A stretch of 19,311 bases of DNA from an uncultured bacterium (GCA_905215405.1 CAJMQE010000071.1:1-19311); one strand, 5' to 3'; positions 9,386 through 17,570 are shown, counted from the first letter of the stretch. Made by a program: numbers and translations. Notes: a model not told the origin generated them from the sequence alone.

Positions 9386-10132
9386 TTAGCAAAACACTAT
9401 ATTCATATGCTTATCTATACCTTCCCTTAATTCATCTGTAATCTTGTACACATCTGCACTGCAAGATATAATTTCCATATTACTCAATATGAATTTTTTT
9501 AATATATACTGATTCATTTCTTTATCCAGTCCAAATGGAAGTTTTTCCTCATACTTATACGGATTGTCTTGATCAAAATCATCCAGCTCTACCTGAATCA
9601 GTTCTTTGGGACAAAAACTGTCAATATGTTTGGCATCTGTTATCTTTTCGCCATCCAGCATTCTCACATTCGTAATATCTGCCGGATGATCATTTGATCC
9701 GAGGTATGGCATATAAACACATTTATGGTTTAAAAGTGCATCTGCTATTTTCTTACTCTCTTCATCCTCTATCCTTACATAAATATTCCATGCGGGATTT
9801 TCCAGCCATTGCTGCTTTACAACCAGATTCCCCCCCTGTTCTTTGGATGCATAGCCAACTGAATTATTAAAACATATAACTTTTTTAAGAAAGCTGCCTT
9901 TATCCGCAAGTGGAACAATCGCTGCTTTTATATTTTGTAATCTCTCGTAAAACTCAGGATACATATCCCTTTCATTCATTGCCGCATAACCGGAATATCC
10001 AAGTAATGCACCAAACATCCCCAATAATGCTACCTTATGAATGTGTCCATATGTAAAATAAAAAAAAGTATTTACATCTGGTCTTTTAAAAAATGCCTGT
10101 CTGCCACTTAGGGTAAATCTTAATATTTTCAT
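9386..10132 (-). CDS. cas5: Cascade subunit Cas5 (type I-B, Cas5h)
   Basis: Cas5 binds the crRNA 5' tag and caps one end of the Cascade backbone next to Cas8. The 248-residue protein begins with the RAMP strand ILRFTLSGRQAFFKRPDV and continues with the family signature HKVALLGMFGALLGY, in which a glycine-rich turn follows the first fold element (residues 33-47). The length fits the Cas5h group of type I-B. The ATG follows GGAGG at 7 bp. The gene lies 24 bp after cas7 and is followed by the terminator-like hairpin, making it the last gene of the Cascade segment. Confidence 0.93.
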   Translation of the reverse strand: MKILRFTLSGRQAFFKRPDVNTFFYFTYGHIHKVALLGMFGALLGYSGYAAMNERDMYPEFYERLQNIKAAIVPLADKGSFLKKVICFNNSVGYASKEQGGNLVVKQQWLENPAWNIYVRIEDEESKKIADALLNHKCVYMPYLGSNDHPADITNVRMLDGEKITDAKHIDSFCPKELIQVELDDFDQDNPYKYEEKLPFGLDKEMNQYILKKFILSNMEIISCSADVYKITDELREGIDKHMNIVFC

Positions 10133-10156
10133 AATCTTTCCTCCGCAAACGTTACT

Positions 10157-11113
10157 TTAAATCGTCTTGCCAGTAAAGATATTAAACTTCTTTGCATCTT
10201 CGATCTCACAATCAAGTTTTGTTGTATACGGATTATAATAAACCTCTATAGAATGAATCCGATCGGCTACTTCTTTAAATAATTCTATATTTGTGATTTT
10301 AATTGTGTTCATTCCAAGTGCAGAATTTTTTTCAAATGTAACGTACTTGTCCAGATTTGGCAGGTACAGATCATTTTCTGTCTCTACAAATAAACCAAAT
10401 TCATTTTCACATCCGACTTTGGAATTCGTTGCAAAAGAGGTTGCTGCACTCAGTGCAGCTTCTTTAAATTCTTTATAATCCTCTTCCGTATATCCTTCCG
10501 TTACATCTAAATCAACGAAACTATCATATGCTGCTGGGTTAATGGTAAATGGATAAAAATAATGTGCCTCATCACTGACGATCTTAGTTCCCAGCGTTGC
10601 ATTCTTTGCTTCTTCTCCATCTTTGCTCTTATCTTTTGCGTTTGGGTCTCTGAATGGAGAAAGAATATTCTGCTCCTGTACCTGTGTATCTGCATACTTA
10701 TTAAATCCCTGACCGATTTGAACAGCACCTGTGATTGAAATATTTGCACCTGCTTCCGCAAATGTAGCACCAAAATTCTTTACATCAACTGCCTGAAAAA
10801 GATTCTTTAAAATGACATTCACATCTTTTTCCTGCTTAAGATCTTCTACTTTAAAAATCTGCTCATATCGTTCTTTTAATGTTCTTGGACTCAGATTTTT
10901 TTCTCCTTTTTTACCATCCATAATCCTCATAGATTTAATATATAATACAGGTTTACCTTCATTTTCCCACATTTTTTTCATTGGATATTTGAAAGCCTTG
11001 TCACTACCAAATACATCTCCTGATGTTGTAGTTTTGGGATATCCAGAAAAATCTGCATTCCAATTTGCCATTACAGAAGAAATTCCTAATACACCGTATA
11101 CTCTTTTATTCAT
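10157..11113 (-). CDS. cas7: Cascade backbone subunit Cas7 (Csh2 type)
   Basis: Cas7 coats the crRNA spacer as a helical filament and positions target DNA. The protein resembles the Csh2 group of type I-B: VYGVLGISSVMANWN at the N-terminus, then GDVFGSDKAFKYPMKKMW and NFGATFAEAGANISITG (about residues 118-134). I chose the ATG at 11113, giving 318 residues. It begins exactly where family similarity begins, and AGGTGG lies 8 bp upstream. A longer frame from a GTG at 11149 would overlap the end of cas8b by 14 bp and has no family match in its extra 12 residues. The gene starts 22 bp after the cas8b stop. Confidence 0.93.
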   Translation of the reverse strand: MNKRVYGVLGISSVMANWNADFSGYPKTTTSGDVFGSDKAFKYPMKKMWENEGKPVLYIKSMRIMDGKKGEKNLSPRTLKERYEQIFKVEDLKQEKDVNVILKNLFQAVDVKNFGATFAEAGANISITGAVQIGQGFNKYADTQVQEQNILSPFRDPNAKDKSKDGEEAKNATLGTKIVSDEAHYFYPFTINPAAYDSFVDLDVTEGYTEEDYKEFKEAALSAATSFATNSKVGCENEFGLFVETENDLYLPNLDKYVTFEKNSALGMNTIKITNIELFKEVADRIHSIEVYYNPYTTKLDCEIEDAKKFNIFTGKTI

Positions 11114-11135
11114 AATATGATCCACCTTTCCCTGT

Positions 11136-12920
11136 CTATTCATTCTCACTGACTTCCTTAATTAGTTCTTTTTTCTCTTTTGCCTTATATAAAACACTAT
11201 TCATTGTAAAACCTGCAATAACCCATCTTTGTTCCACTTCGCCTTCCGGTTCATATTCCATAATATGCCCCAGCAAATTTCTCACTCTAAAATCTTTCTG
11301 TTCAAAAGAATAATTATATTTTTTAAATAAATTGATGATACGTTCCTTAATCAGTTTATCATTTTTAGCGTTTAAAATAGGATTTACAATTGATAAACTC
11401 TTTTTCCCCGCATTACTCTTATGTAGAAAAATATCCAGCATCTGTCCGACCGCAAAATAATATTCGCTTGCGCTGTTAAATGTCCACTCATCCTTTTCAT
11501 CTATATGCTCGCTTAAAGCCTGTCTTACATTCTCCATTTGCTCCTCCATTCTCTGATTCTGATTAAAATAATCTACAAGTGATACCCATAAATTAAGCTG
11601 ATGCTGTGCCTTTATAAAATACGTGTTATTTAATGTATGAAAAATTATCTGCAGCGCCATTTTATCCAGTACACTTTGAAATTCTTTATTCTTTCCCTTA
11701 TAAAACCAGTTCCACATCCGTTCCCGATAAATTAGGATCAAATTCTTCAGAATACCATCCTTATTCATCATATCTTCCGGATTTGTAAAGTAATTATACT
11801 TTAATTGCTTACTAAAAAAGACATCATCTAACAATAACTCGATTTCATATAATTTTGTTTTAGCTCCATAATCAGGACTATTTTCATTGATCAGCACATT
11901 TGTCACATTTTTATATAAAAACATCTGCTTCAGATTGGTCTGATACCCTGTAATATAGTCAACATCATGAATTTCAAGTACTTTTCCTGGCTGAATTCTT
12001 AAATACATTCCTGATTCAACAGGATCAACCTGTTCACCATTTTTATAAGCTTTGATTTTTTTTTCATCGAAATCAATATAGATATTATATTTTGCTAACG
12101 CCGCCTGCCCTGCTAGATAATCAAAAAACTTGGATTGTATTAATGCTTCCTCCAAGTTGATCAAATATGGCACTTTTACTTTTCTTGATTTGTTATCGAG
12201 AAATGGTTTCTTATCATTCATACCCATATTATCATTTGATAAGCCATATATACTGTCTCCAACTACTCTATTAAAATCATTTTTATTAAATAAATTTGGA
12301 AGCAAATATCTTGTCCCTTCGGCACGTACCAGCTCTCGTGTCTTTTGCTCATCCTGATACACAAAAAAGATTTTCAGATACTCTTTGCGTGTGAGATCGA
12401 TTTTATTTTCTGTAAGCATATCTGACATTGACGTCAATACCCAGTTTTTTATTCTTTTAATTAAAGTCGTATTAATCGGACCAACTTCATTTTCAGTCTG
12501 TGCATATAATGCTTTCGCCTGTGATTTTGTATATTTTTTATACGGATCTGACAATATAGAATAATAATTTTCAACCACGGTGTCCGTGATTTTCTCTTGC
12601 GTGATACTTTCTTTTTTCACAAAAAAAGAGTAGAAGTTATTAGAATGTATAATTTTTGCAGAATCAACTGGTTTGTTCATTTCTAATAATTTGCTATAAT
12701 AATCTATAAAGCTAATCAGTTGATAATATATGCTCGTTTTTCCCGTAATTTTCCTAGTTTTCTTATCAGTCTTAATTTCAACTGCATCCAAGACTTTATA
12801 TTCATCATCTAAATTTATAAGTATGTAAGTACCATCTTTAGGAACATAATTGCTTAGCAGCCATTCCTCACCCTTTTCTTTCAGTTCTGACTGGAATACC
12901 TCCAGACATTCTTTTAGCAT
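11136..12920 (-). CDS. cas8b: Cascade large subunit Cas8b (Csh1 type)
   Basis: Cas8b is the type I-B signature subunit. It recognises the PAM, starts R-loop formation and helps to recruit Cas3. The 594-residue protein is identified from its length, its position between cas6 and cas7, and a Csh1-like N-terminus (ECLEVFQSELKEKGEEWLLS). A C-terminal helical part with RVRNLLGHIMEYEPEGEVE near residue 550 is also typical of Csh1. I see no HD or zinc-finger motif. The family is very divergent, so the assignment rests partly on context. The ATG follows GGGGGTG at 7 bp, 18 bp after the cas6 stop. Confidence 0.88.
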   Translation of the reverse strand: MLKECLEVFQSELKEKGEEWLLSNYVPKDGTYILINLDDEYKVLDAVEIKTDKKTRKITGKTSIYYQLISFIDYYSKLLEMNKPVDSAKIIHSNNFYSFFVKKESITQEKITDTVVENYYSILSDPYKKYTKSQAKALYAQTENEVGPINTTLIKRIKNWVLTSMSDMLTENKIDLTRKEYLKIFFVYQDEQKTRELVRAEGTRYLLPNLFNKNDFNRVVGDSIYGLSNDNMGMNDKKPFLDNKSRKVKVPYLINLEEALIQSKFFDYLAGQAALAKYNIYIDFDEKKIKAYKNGEQVDPVESGMYLRIQPGKVLEIHDVDYITGYQTNLKQMFLYKNVTNVLINENSPDYGAKTKLYEIELLLDDVFFSKQLKYNYFTNPEDMMNKDGILKNLILIYRERMWNWFYKGKNKEFQSVLDKMALQIIFHTLNNTYFIKAQHQLNLWVSLVDYFNQNQRMEEQMENVRQALSEHIDEKDEWTFNSASEYYFAVGQMLDIFLHKSNAGKKSLSIVNPILNAKNDKLIKERIINLFKKYNYSFEQKDFRVRNLLGHIMEYEPEGEVEQRWVIAGFTMNSVLYKAKEKKELIKEVSENE

Positions 12921-12938
12921 TTGCTTTCACCCCCTTTG

Positions 12939-13643
12939 TCATAGGAACCTGTAATTTACAAATCCAGCGCCTCTTGCATTATTCTCTAAAATTCCTGTTG
13001 CTATTGACATATACATAATTTTCTGAGCCATTTCATTATCTGCCACTTTAATATTCAGTTTGTCCCCAAGTAATGTTATGTTTTTATAAGGAATTCCAAT
13101 TGGCTTGTGATTTAAAAATTCAATACTATTATAAAGCTCAAAGTCCTCATCAATATTGGTCTGCACAATTGAGTTATATTTTTTGTACAAATTACTTTTC
13201 AGTCTGGTTTCAAACTCTTCCACACTCATAAAGTTTTTCCAGTAACCACCTTCACCTTTGTTATCTCCCTTAATAATAACAGGTGTCAAAGTATAAATAT
13301 CGGTTATCAGTTTTTGTGGTATCATGCGGATTTCTCTCGTAAGCCCCTTAAGCTGATTATTATAATGATTTGCTAGCTTTACCGCTAAATATTGTGCTAG
13401 TTCGTTCCTGATTGTACGTATTCTTACTGTATAAATATGATTTTTTTTGTAAATACCATCCTTTTCGATTGGATATAACTGATCAAAAGAATAATATTTA
13501 AAACGATTTTCTTTATGAAATTTCAAGAAATTCTCATCTTTTGCCATACAACTGTCAATATAATCAGCTATAACTGTATAAGTCTGCGCTTTTTCTATAT
13601 CCTGCAGCAAAAAAACCTTCAGACGTATTTCCATTACTTTCAC
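12939..13643 (-). CDS. cas6: CRISPR RNA endonuclease Cas6
   Basis: Cas6 cuts pre-crRNA within each repeat, leaving the 8-nt 5' tag. The 234-residue protein has the paired RAMP folds. An N-terminal FLKFHKENRFKYYSFDQLYP segment (39-58) carries the family's FH..N.(F/Y) pattern, with H43 a candidate catalytic residue. The C-terminal glycine-rich loop GILENNARGAGFVNYR lies at 217-232. The start is taken as the GTG at 13643, because GGAGG lies 11 bp upstream; the ATG at 13634 would place it 20 bp away. It is the first gene of the cas operon, 18 bp before cas8b, with a promoter and a 5' untranslated hairpin upstream. It is the only cas6, so it probably processes both arrays. Confidence 0.92.
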   Translation of the reverse strand: MKVMEIRLKVFLLQDIEKAQTYTVIADYIDSCMAKDENFLKFHKENRFKYYSFDQLYPIEKDGIYKKNHIYTVRIRTIRNELAQYLAVKLANHYNNQLKGLTREIRMIPQKLITDIYTLTPVIIKGDNKGEGGYWKNFMSVEEFETRLKSNLYKKYNSIVQTNIDEDFELYNSIEFLNHKPIGIPYKNITLLGDKLNIKVADNEMAQKIMYMSIATGILENNARGAGFVNYRFL

Positions 13644-13680
13644 TGTTTTTTGTTCCTCCTCTCCCTTTTTCGATAACCAC

Positions 13681-13715
13681 TAATATGTTGAAGTTTATTG
13701 AGTATCAACATATTA
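13681..13715. repeat. 11-bp inverted repeat in the cas operon 5' untranslated region
   Basis: TAATATGTTGA (13681-13691) and TCAACATATTA (13705-13715) are perfect inverted copies separated by 13 bp. The pair lies 38 bp upstream of the cas6 start and downstream of the predicted promoter. It may be an operator or an mRNA hairpin. There is no T-tract behind it, so it is not a standard terminator. Confidence 0.65.
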
Positions 13716-13784
13716 TAAAATATTATTAAAAAGCAAATATTTTGTTATAGTTTATCAATAATATTTTAATTAAATCTAAATTAT

Positions 13785-13813
13785 ATTATACAATTTCAGC
13801 TATATTTTGTAAA
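13785..13813 (-). promoter_or_regulatory. Predicted sigma-A promoter of the cas operon
   Basis: On the minus strand TTTACA (13813-13808) and TATAAT (13790-13785) are separated by exactly 17 bp, close to the vegetative consensus. Transcription would start near 13778, giving a leader of about 135 nt before cas6 that includes the inverted repeat at 13681-13715. The region is extremely AT-rich, so chance matches are possible. Confidence 0.6.
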
Positions 13814-13898
13814 TATTTGAAATATAATAATTATCTTCTTACTATTGTAAATAAGTTATTCATCAGAAATATTGCATCTGCAGGATTGGAACTATTTT

Positions 13899-15290
13899 TT
13901 TTCAATACATCTCATGTTGTTATTCATCTTATCATCTTTCATATCACTTGCTGCAGATAAGAAATTTCAATACATCTCATGTTGTTATTCATCTATCCAG
14001 CTTTTTTAAGGCTATCAATCATAACAGAATTTCAATACATCTCATGTTGTTATTCATCCACATCCATGACAAACTCTGCCCAGTCTGTATCTATTTCAAT
14101 ACATCTCATGTTGTTATTCATCCCAATCAAGCAAAAGTATCACATTGGAATCGGTGTATTTCAATACATCTCATGTTGTTATTCATCGTTTACCTTTGCA
14201 ACATCTAAGCTTTCAACCATGGCATTTCAATACATCTCATGTTGTTATTCATCTAAAGCTACTTGTTAGATCGGATTCTGCGTTCCCATTTCAATACATC
14301 TCATGTTGTTATTCATCATTTCCTGTGCTTTTTCTAGTATCTTCTCATTTGATTTCAATACATCTCATGTTGTTATTCATCTCCAACATCACCGCCGCCT
14401 GAGTTTATCTGAATTAATTTCAATACATCTCATGTTGTTATTCATCTAGAAAGGAAGTGATAACAATGCAAACAGTAACAACATTTCAATACATCTCATG
14501 TTGTTATTCATCTATGCAACAAAGATCCTGTATGATAATGCAACTTAATTTCAATACATCTCATGTTGTTATTCATCCACGCTTGACAATATCAAGCGTA
14601 GGGGGAATAGGATTTCAATACATCTCATGTTGTTATTCATCCCGTAAATCTGGCATCGTCTTGGTGCGCTTTCATCATTTCAATACATCTCATGTTGTTA
14701 TTCATCGTCAAAGAACCCATCAGAATACAGCAGAAAATACGTATTTCAATACATCTCATGTTGTTATTCATCTTTCTGGGTTATCAGGTTCAAGGAAATT
14801 ACCATTATTTCAATACATCTCATGTTGTTATTCATCGGGATAAGAAACCACCTACATTAGACTACGAATAATTTCAATACATCTCATGTTGTTATTCATC
14901 AAGTAATGCTTCGCTTCGTTCTCTTGTGGAATTAAATTTCAATACATCTCATGTTGTTATTCATCGGTGTTAGAAGATATTATTCTTTTAATCGTTAAAC
15001 ATTTCAATACATCTCATGTTGTTATTCATCAGCCGTAGAGCCTATAGTCAGTGAAAAGCTTGCGGAATTTCAATACATCTCATGTTGTTATTCATCATAA
15101 ACCACCTATTTTTATTATCAATTCTTAATTATTTCAATACATCTCATGTTGTTATTCATCAGTTGAAATAATAACGTCTGTTGCACTTGTGAGTCATTTC
15201 AATACATCTCATGTTGTTATTCATCGATTCTAAATGCTTGTCAACATCATGTGATGATTCATTTCAATACATCTCATGTTGTTATTCATC
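13899..15290 (-). CRISPR. CRISPR array 2 (type I-B), 21 spacers
   Basis: Twenty-two 30-bp repeats were counted, the first at 13899-13928 and the last at 15261-15290, with 21 spacers of 34-36 bp. On the plus strand they start ATTTCAATACATCTC and end GTTGTTATTCATC. The leftmost copy has T instead of A at its first base, a mild sign of the leader-distal end. The repeat differs from that of array 1 at 6 of 30 positions but keeps the same last 11 bases on the minus strand, including the ATTGAAAT tag. Its hairpin is ACAT-GAG-ATGT. Transcription is predicted leftwards from the leader at 15291 onwards, toward the cas operon. One spacer (14578-14611) is itself a strong inverted repeat. Confidence 0.98.
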
Positions 15291-15500
15291 CAACGATTTT
15301 ATCCCATTTATGTTTTTAAAATCGTTCTCACTGCTTAATAATACTCGCTTTTTTAATTTTTTACCAGGCAAAAACAATACTACAAGTTTAATCATTAAAA
15401 ATTTCTCAGCTACTGATAAAATGTACCTTTTTTAGTAAATCTTTATGAAAACGCCTGGTAATTTAATATATCTTCACTAGGTTTTATCCAATAATTTCTA
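15291..15500 (-). promoter_or_regulatory. Leader of CRISPR array 2
   Basis: The leader shares with leader 1 the repeat-proximal block TAAAATCGTTG (minus strand), AATGG about 13 bp away and TGGTAAAAAA about 70 bp away. A perfect 9-bp inverted repeat, TTACCAGGC at 15361-15369 and GCCTGGTAA at 15453-15461, brackets the middle part. A weak promoter candidate on the minus strand, TTGGAT (15491-15486) with 17 bp to TATTAA (15468-15463), lies just outside this inverted repeat. Short reading frames entering from the array are artefacts. The right boundary is set by where I no longer see leader-like sequence and is approximate. Confidence 0.8.
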
Positions 15501-15548
15501 TACTATAATCTGTGTTTGAAAGTATATAGATTATTTTCTTTTCTTGCA

Positions 15549-15606
15549 TAAAAATTCCCCTTAAATAAATTCTGGTTATTTACCAATCAATCTACTTAAG
15601 GGGAAT
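15549..15606 (-). terminator. Terminator of the LEA-like gene
   Basis: TTAAGGGGAAT (15596-15606) and ATTCCCCTTAA (15554-15564) are perfect 11-bp inverted copies. On the minus strand the second arm runs into TTTTT. A further TGGT/ACCA stem can form inside the 31-nt loop. It lies 115 bp downstream of the gene at 15722-16042 and insulates leader 2 from that transcript. Confidence 0.7.
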
Positions 15607-15721
15607 CATAACATTTTGACGTAACAATTCCTTTTTTGCAGCACTAGTTCAATTTTCCTATATTTATTATTCTAAATATTCCCTGAGGTTAATTAGTAAC
15701 CCAAGCCGCAAAATTTATTCT

Positions 15722-16042
15722 TTATTTCATCTTGTGAAATGCACTACTGATGCTATCTCCAGCTTTCTTGATGCCGCTTTCAACAGAATTTTTTGCCTGA
15801 TCAAATTTCTGATCGATCTCCTGCTCTTTGATAAAATCTTTCGTCTTATGAACTGCAGCTGCTGCTTTCACATCCAGCTGTTTGTCCTTAACGAAATTTT
15901 CTGTTTTATTAATGACGGCTTCCGCTTTTTTGTCGATTTCTTTGTCCTTCACAAACTTACCTGCTTTATACGCTGCATCATTTGTTACGTCTACAGCTTT
16001 ACCAACTCCATTTAATACTTTTTGCTTATTAATCAGTGTCAT
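15722..16042 (-). CDS. LEA-like amphipathic repeat protein
   Basis: I do not recognise a named family with certainty. The 106-residue protein is charged, rich in lysine and alanine, has no cysteine or membrane segment, and is probably mostly amphipathic helix. Three 20-residue repeats are visible: KAGKFVKDKEIDKKAEAV (26-43), KTENFVKDKQLDVKAAAA (46-63) and KTKDFIKEQEIDQKFDQA (66-83). This pattern resembles LEA-like or stress-associated repeat proteins, a comparison based on composition only. The start is the ATG at 16042, preceded by GGAGG at 7 bp. A longer frame from 16057 would start inside the ribosome binding region. The gene stands alone, with its own terminator downstream. Confidence 0.75.
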   Translation of the reverse strand: MTLINKQKVLNGVGKAVDVTNDAAYKAGKFVKDKEIDKKAEAVINKTENFVKDKQLDVKAAAAVHKTKDFIKEQEIDQKFDQAKNSVESGIKKAGDSISSAFHKMK

Positions 16043-16211
16043 CGCTGTGCCTCCCATTTCCTATGATTCAATGTATTGAAAATTGAAAACAGTATAACTT
16101 TTTCGTTTCATTTTTATTTCCGCTTGCTATTTAATTACAGACTGTTTTCACTATGTATTGTACACCAATCCTATGTTTTTTACTACTTATCTAATGGTTC
16201 AAAAAGTTTTC

Positions 16212-17570
16212 TTAAGCATTTTTTTCAAGCTGTCCAAGTTTTTTATAAACAACGATCCACATTGTAATAAAGCATGCCAGACCGCCAATTGCATTGGAAA
16301 TCGGCTCTGCTATAAAGACACCGTTGACACCAAGATTTGCTATCTTTGGAAGCAAAATTGTCAGTGGTGCTACAATGACCGCCTTTCTTAACAGGGAGAA
16401 AAAGATTGCATTTTTCGATTTTCCAAGTGCCGTAAAGGTTGACTGACCAGCGAACTGAAAGGACATAAAGAAAAATCCAAAAAAGTACAGTTGAATTGCC
16501 TGTGCACCTACACGAATCAGCTCTGCATCACTGGAAAATATGGAAATAAAAAACTTTGGAAAAATGATAATGATCATCCACATGACAGCTGTGTAAAGCG
16601 TACCGATCACTGCGGTAAACCGAATGCCCTGTCTGACCCTGCCATACTGCTTTGCTCCATAATCAAATCCAAGTACTGGCTGGGAACCGCTTGTCAGACC
16701 CTGAATTGGAAGCGACAGAATTTCTCTGACAGAATTTAAAACAGTCATGACTCCGACATAGACATCTCCGCCATAAGTACGCAGTGTCGCATTGCAGACC
16801 ACCTGTACCAGACAGTTCGTACCCTGCATGATAAACCCAGCCATACCAAGTGCTGTTATTTCTTTTGCCAGTTTAAAGTCCACCTTAAAGTTCTCTTTTT
16901 TCAAATGTAACAGCGCCTTTTTACTTGTCAGAAAATGCAGTACCCAGACTGCTGATACACCCTGACTGATAATAGTTGCCAGTGCTGCACCACGGACACC
17001 CATTCCAAACACAAAAATAAAAAGTGGGTCCAGTACAATATTTAACAGTGCTCCGATCATCGTTGTCAGCATCCCTTTTTGAGGGAATCCCTGTGCGTTG
17101 ATAAAGCCATTCAGACCTGTGCTCAACATGGAAAATGTGGTACCGAACAAATAAATCTGCAGATACGCATCTGCATATCCATAAGATGCATCACTTGCGC
17201 CGAACAGATACAATACCGGCCTGCGAAAAAGATAACAGAGCGCAAAGATCAGAAATGAACTTCCAAGAAGAAGCGAAAACACATTTCCCAGGATCTTTTC
17301 TGCCTTCTTCTCTTCATTTGCTCCACGTGCAATGGAAAACAGTGGCGTGCCGCCGCTTCCAAAAAGAAATGTAAATGCCGCAATGAATGTCGTCAGTGGA
17401 AACGTCAGTCCAATACCTGTCAGCGCCAGACTGTCTGTTCCCGGAAGATGTCCAATATAAATTCGGTCTATTACGTTATAAAGCAACTGTACCAGTTGTG
17501 CCAATGTTAAAGGAACTGCCTGCAAAATGATATTTTTCCACACTTTTCCTTTGTTAAAATCTACTGCCAT
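16212..17570 (-). CDS. MATE-family multidrug efflux transporter
   Basis: This 452-residue membrane protein is a MATE transporter, which exports drugs or metabolites in exchange for Na+ or H+. It has about 12 hydrophobic segments in two related halves. Family features include the N-terminal ILQAVPLTLAQLVQLLYNVID with IYIGHLPG, the segment LTGIGLTFPLTTF, QGFPQKGMLTTMIGA, NIVLDPLFIFVFGMGVRGAALAT split over 180-210, and GSQPVLGFDYGA at the start of the second half. The length is standard. I chose the ATG at 17570, because AAGGA lies 11 bp upstream; the ATG at 17600 has no ribosome binding site and adds ten non-conserved residues. Substrate cannot be inferred. The gene is monocistronic. Confidence 0.92.
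   Translation of the reverse strand: MAVDFNKGKVWKNIILQAVPLTLAQLVQLLYNVIDRIYIGHLPGTDSLALTGIGLTFPLTTFIAAFTFLFGSGGTPLFSIARGANEEKKAEKILGNVFSLLLGSSFLIFALCYLFRRPVLYLFGASDASYGYADAYLQIYLFGTTFSMLSTGLNGFINAQGFPQKGMLTTMIGALLNIVLDPLFIFVFGMGVRGAALATIISQGVSAVWVLHFLTSKKALLHLKKENFKVDFKLAKEITALGMAGFIMQGTNCLVQVVCNATLRTYGGDVYVGVMTVLNSVREILSLPIQGLTSGSQPVLGFDYGAKQYGRVRQGIRFTAVIGTLYTAVMWMIIIIFPKFFISIFSSDAELIRVGAQAIQLYFFGFFFMSFQFAGQSTFTALGKSKNAIFFSLLRKAVIVAPLTILLPKIANLGVNGVFIAEPISNAIGGLACFITMWIVVYKKLGQLEKNA

Noticed and set aside
34..15290. Two different CRISPR-Cas subtypes, because the arrays have different repeats
   Set aside because: There is only one cas operon, both repeats share the tag, the hairpin form and leader blocks, and no second set of effector genes is present.
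13948..15435. Similar open frames across array 2 and into its leader
   Set aside because: Same cause: they are translations of the repeat plus spacers, and the last one simply runs on into leader 2.
16068..16081. A stretch whose minus strand reads TTTCAATACAT, like the start of the CRISPR repeat
   Set aside because: Only 11 bases match, the remaining repeat positions do not, and it forms its own TTCAAT-GT-ATTGAA palindrome upstream of the LEA-like gene. It is best taken as chance in AT-rich DNA or a local operator.
16085..16149. GAAAACAGT and ACTGTTTTC as a 9-bp inverted repeat upstream of the LEA-like gene
   Set aside because: The arms are 47 bp apart, AT-rich and not placed convincingly against a promoter, so I could not support a function.
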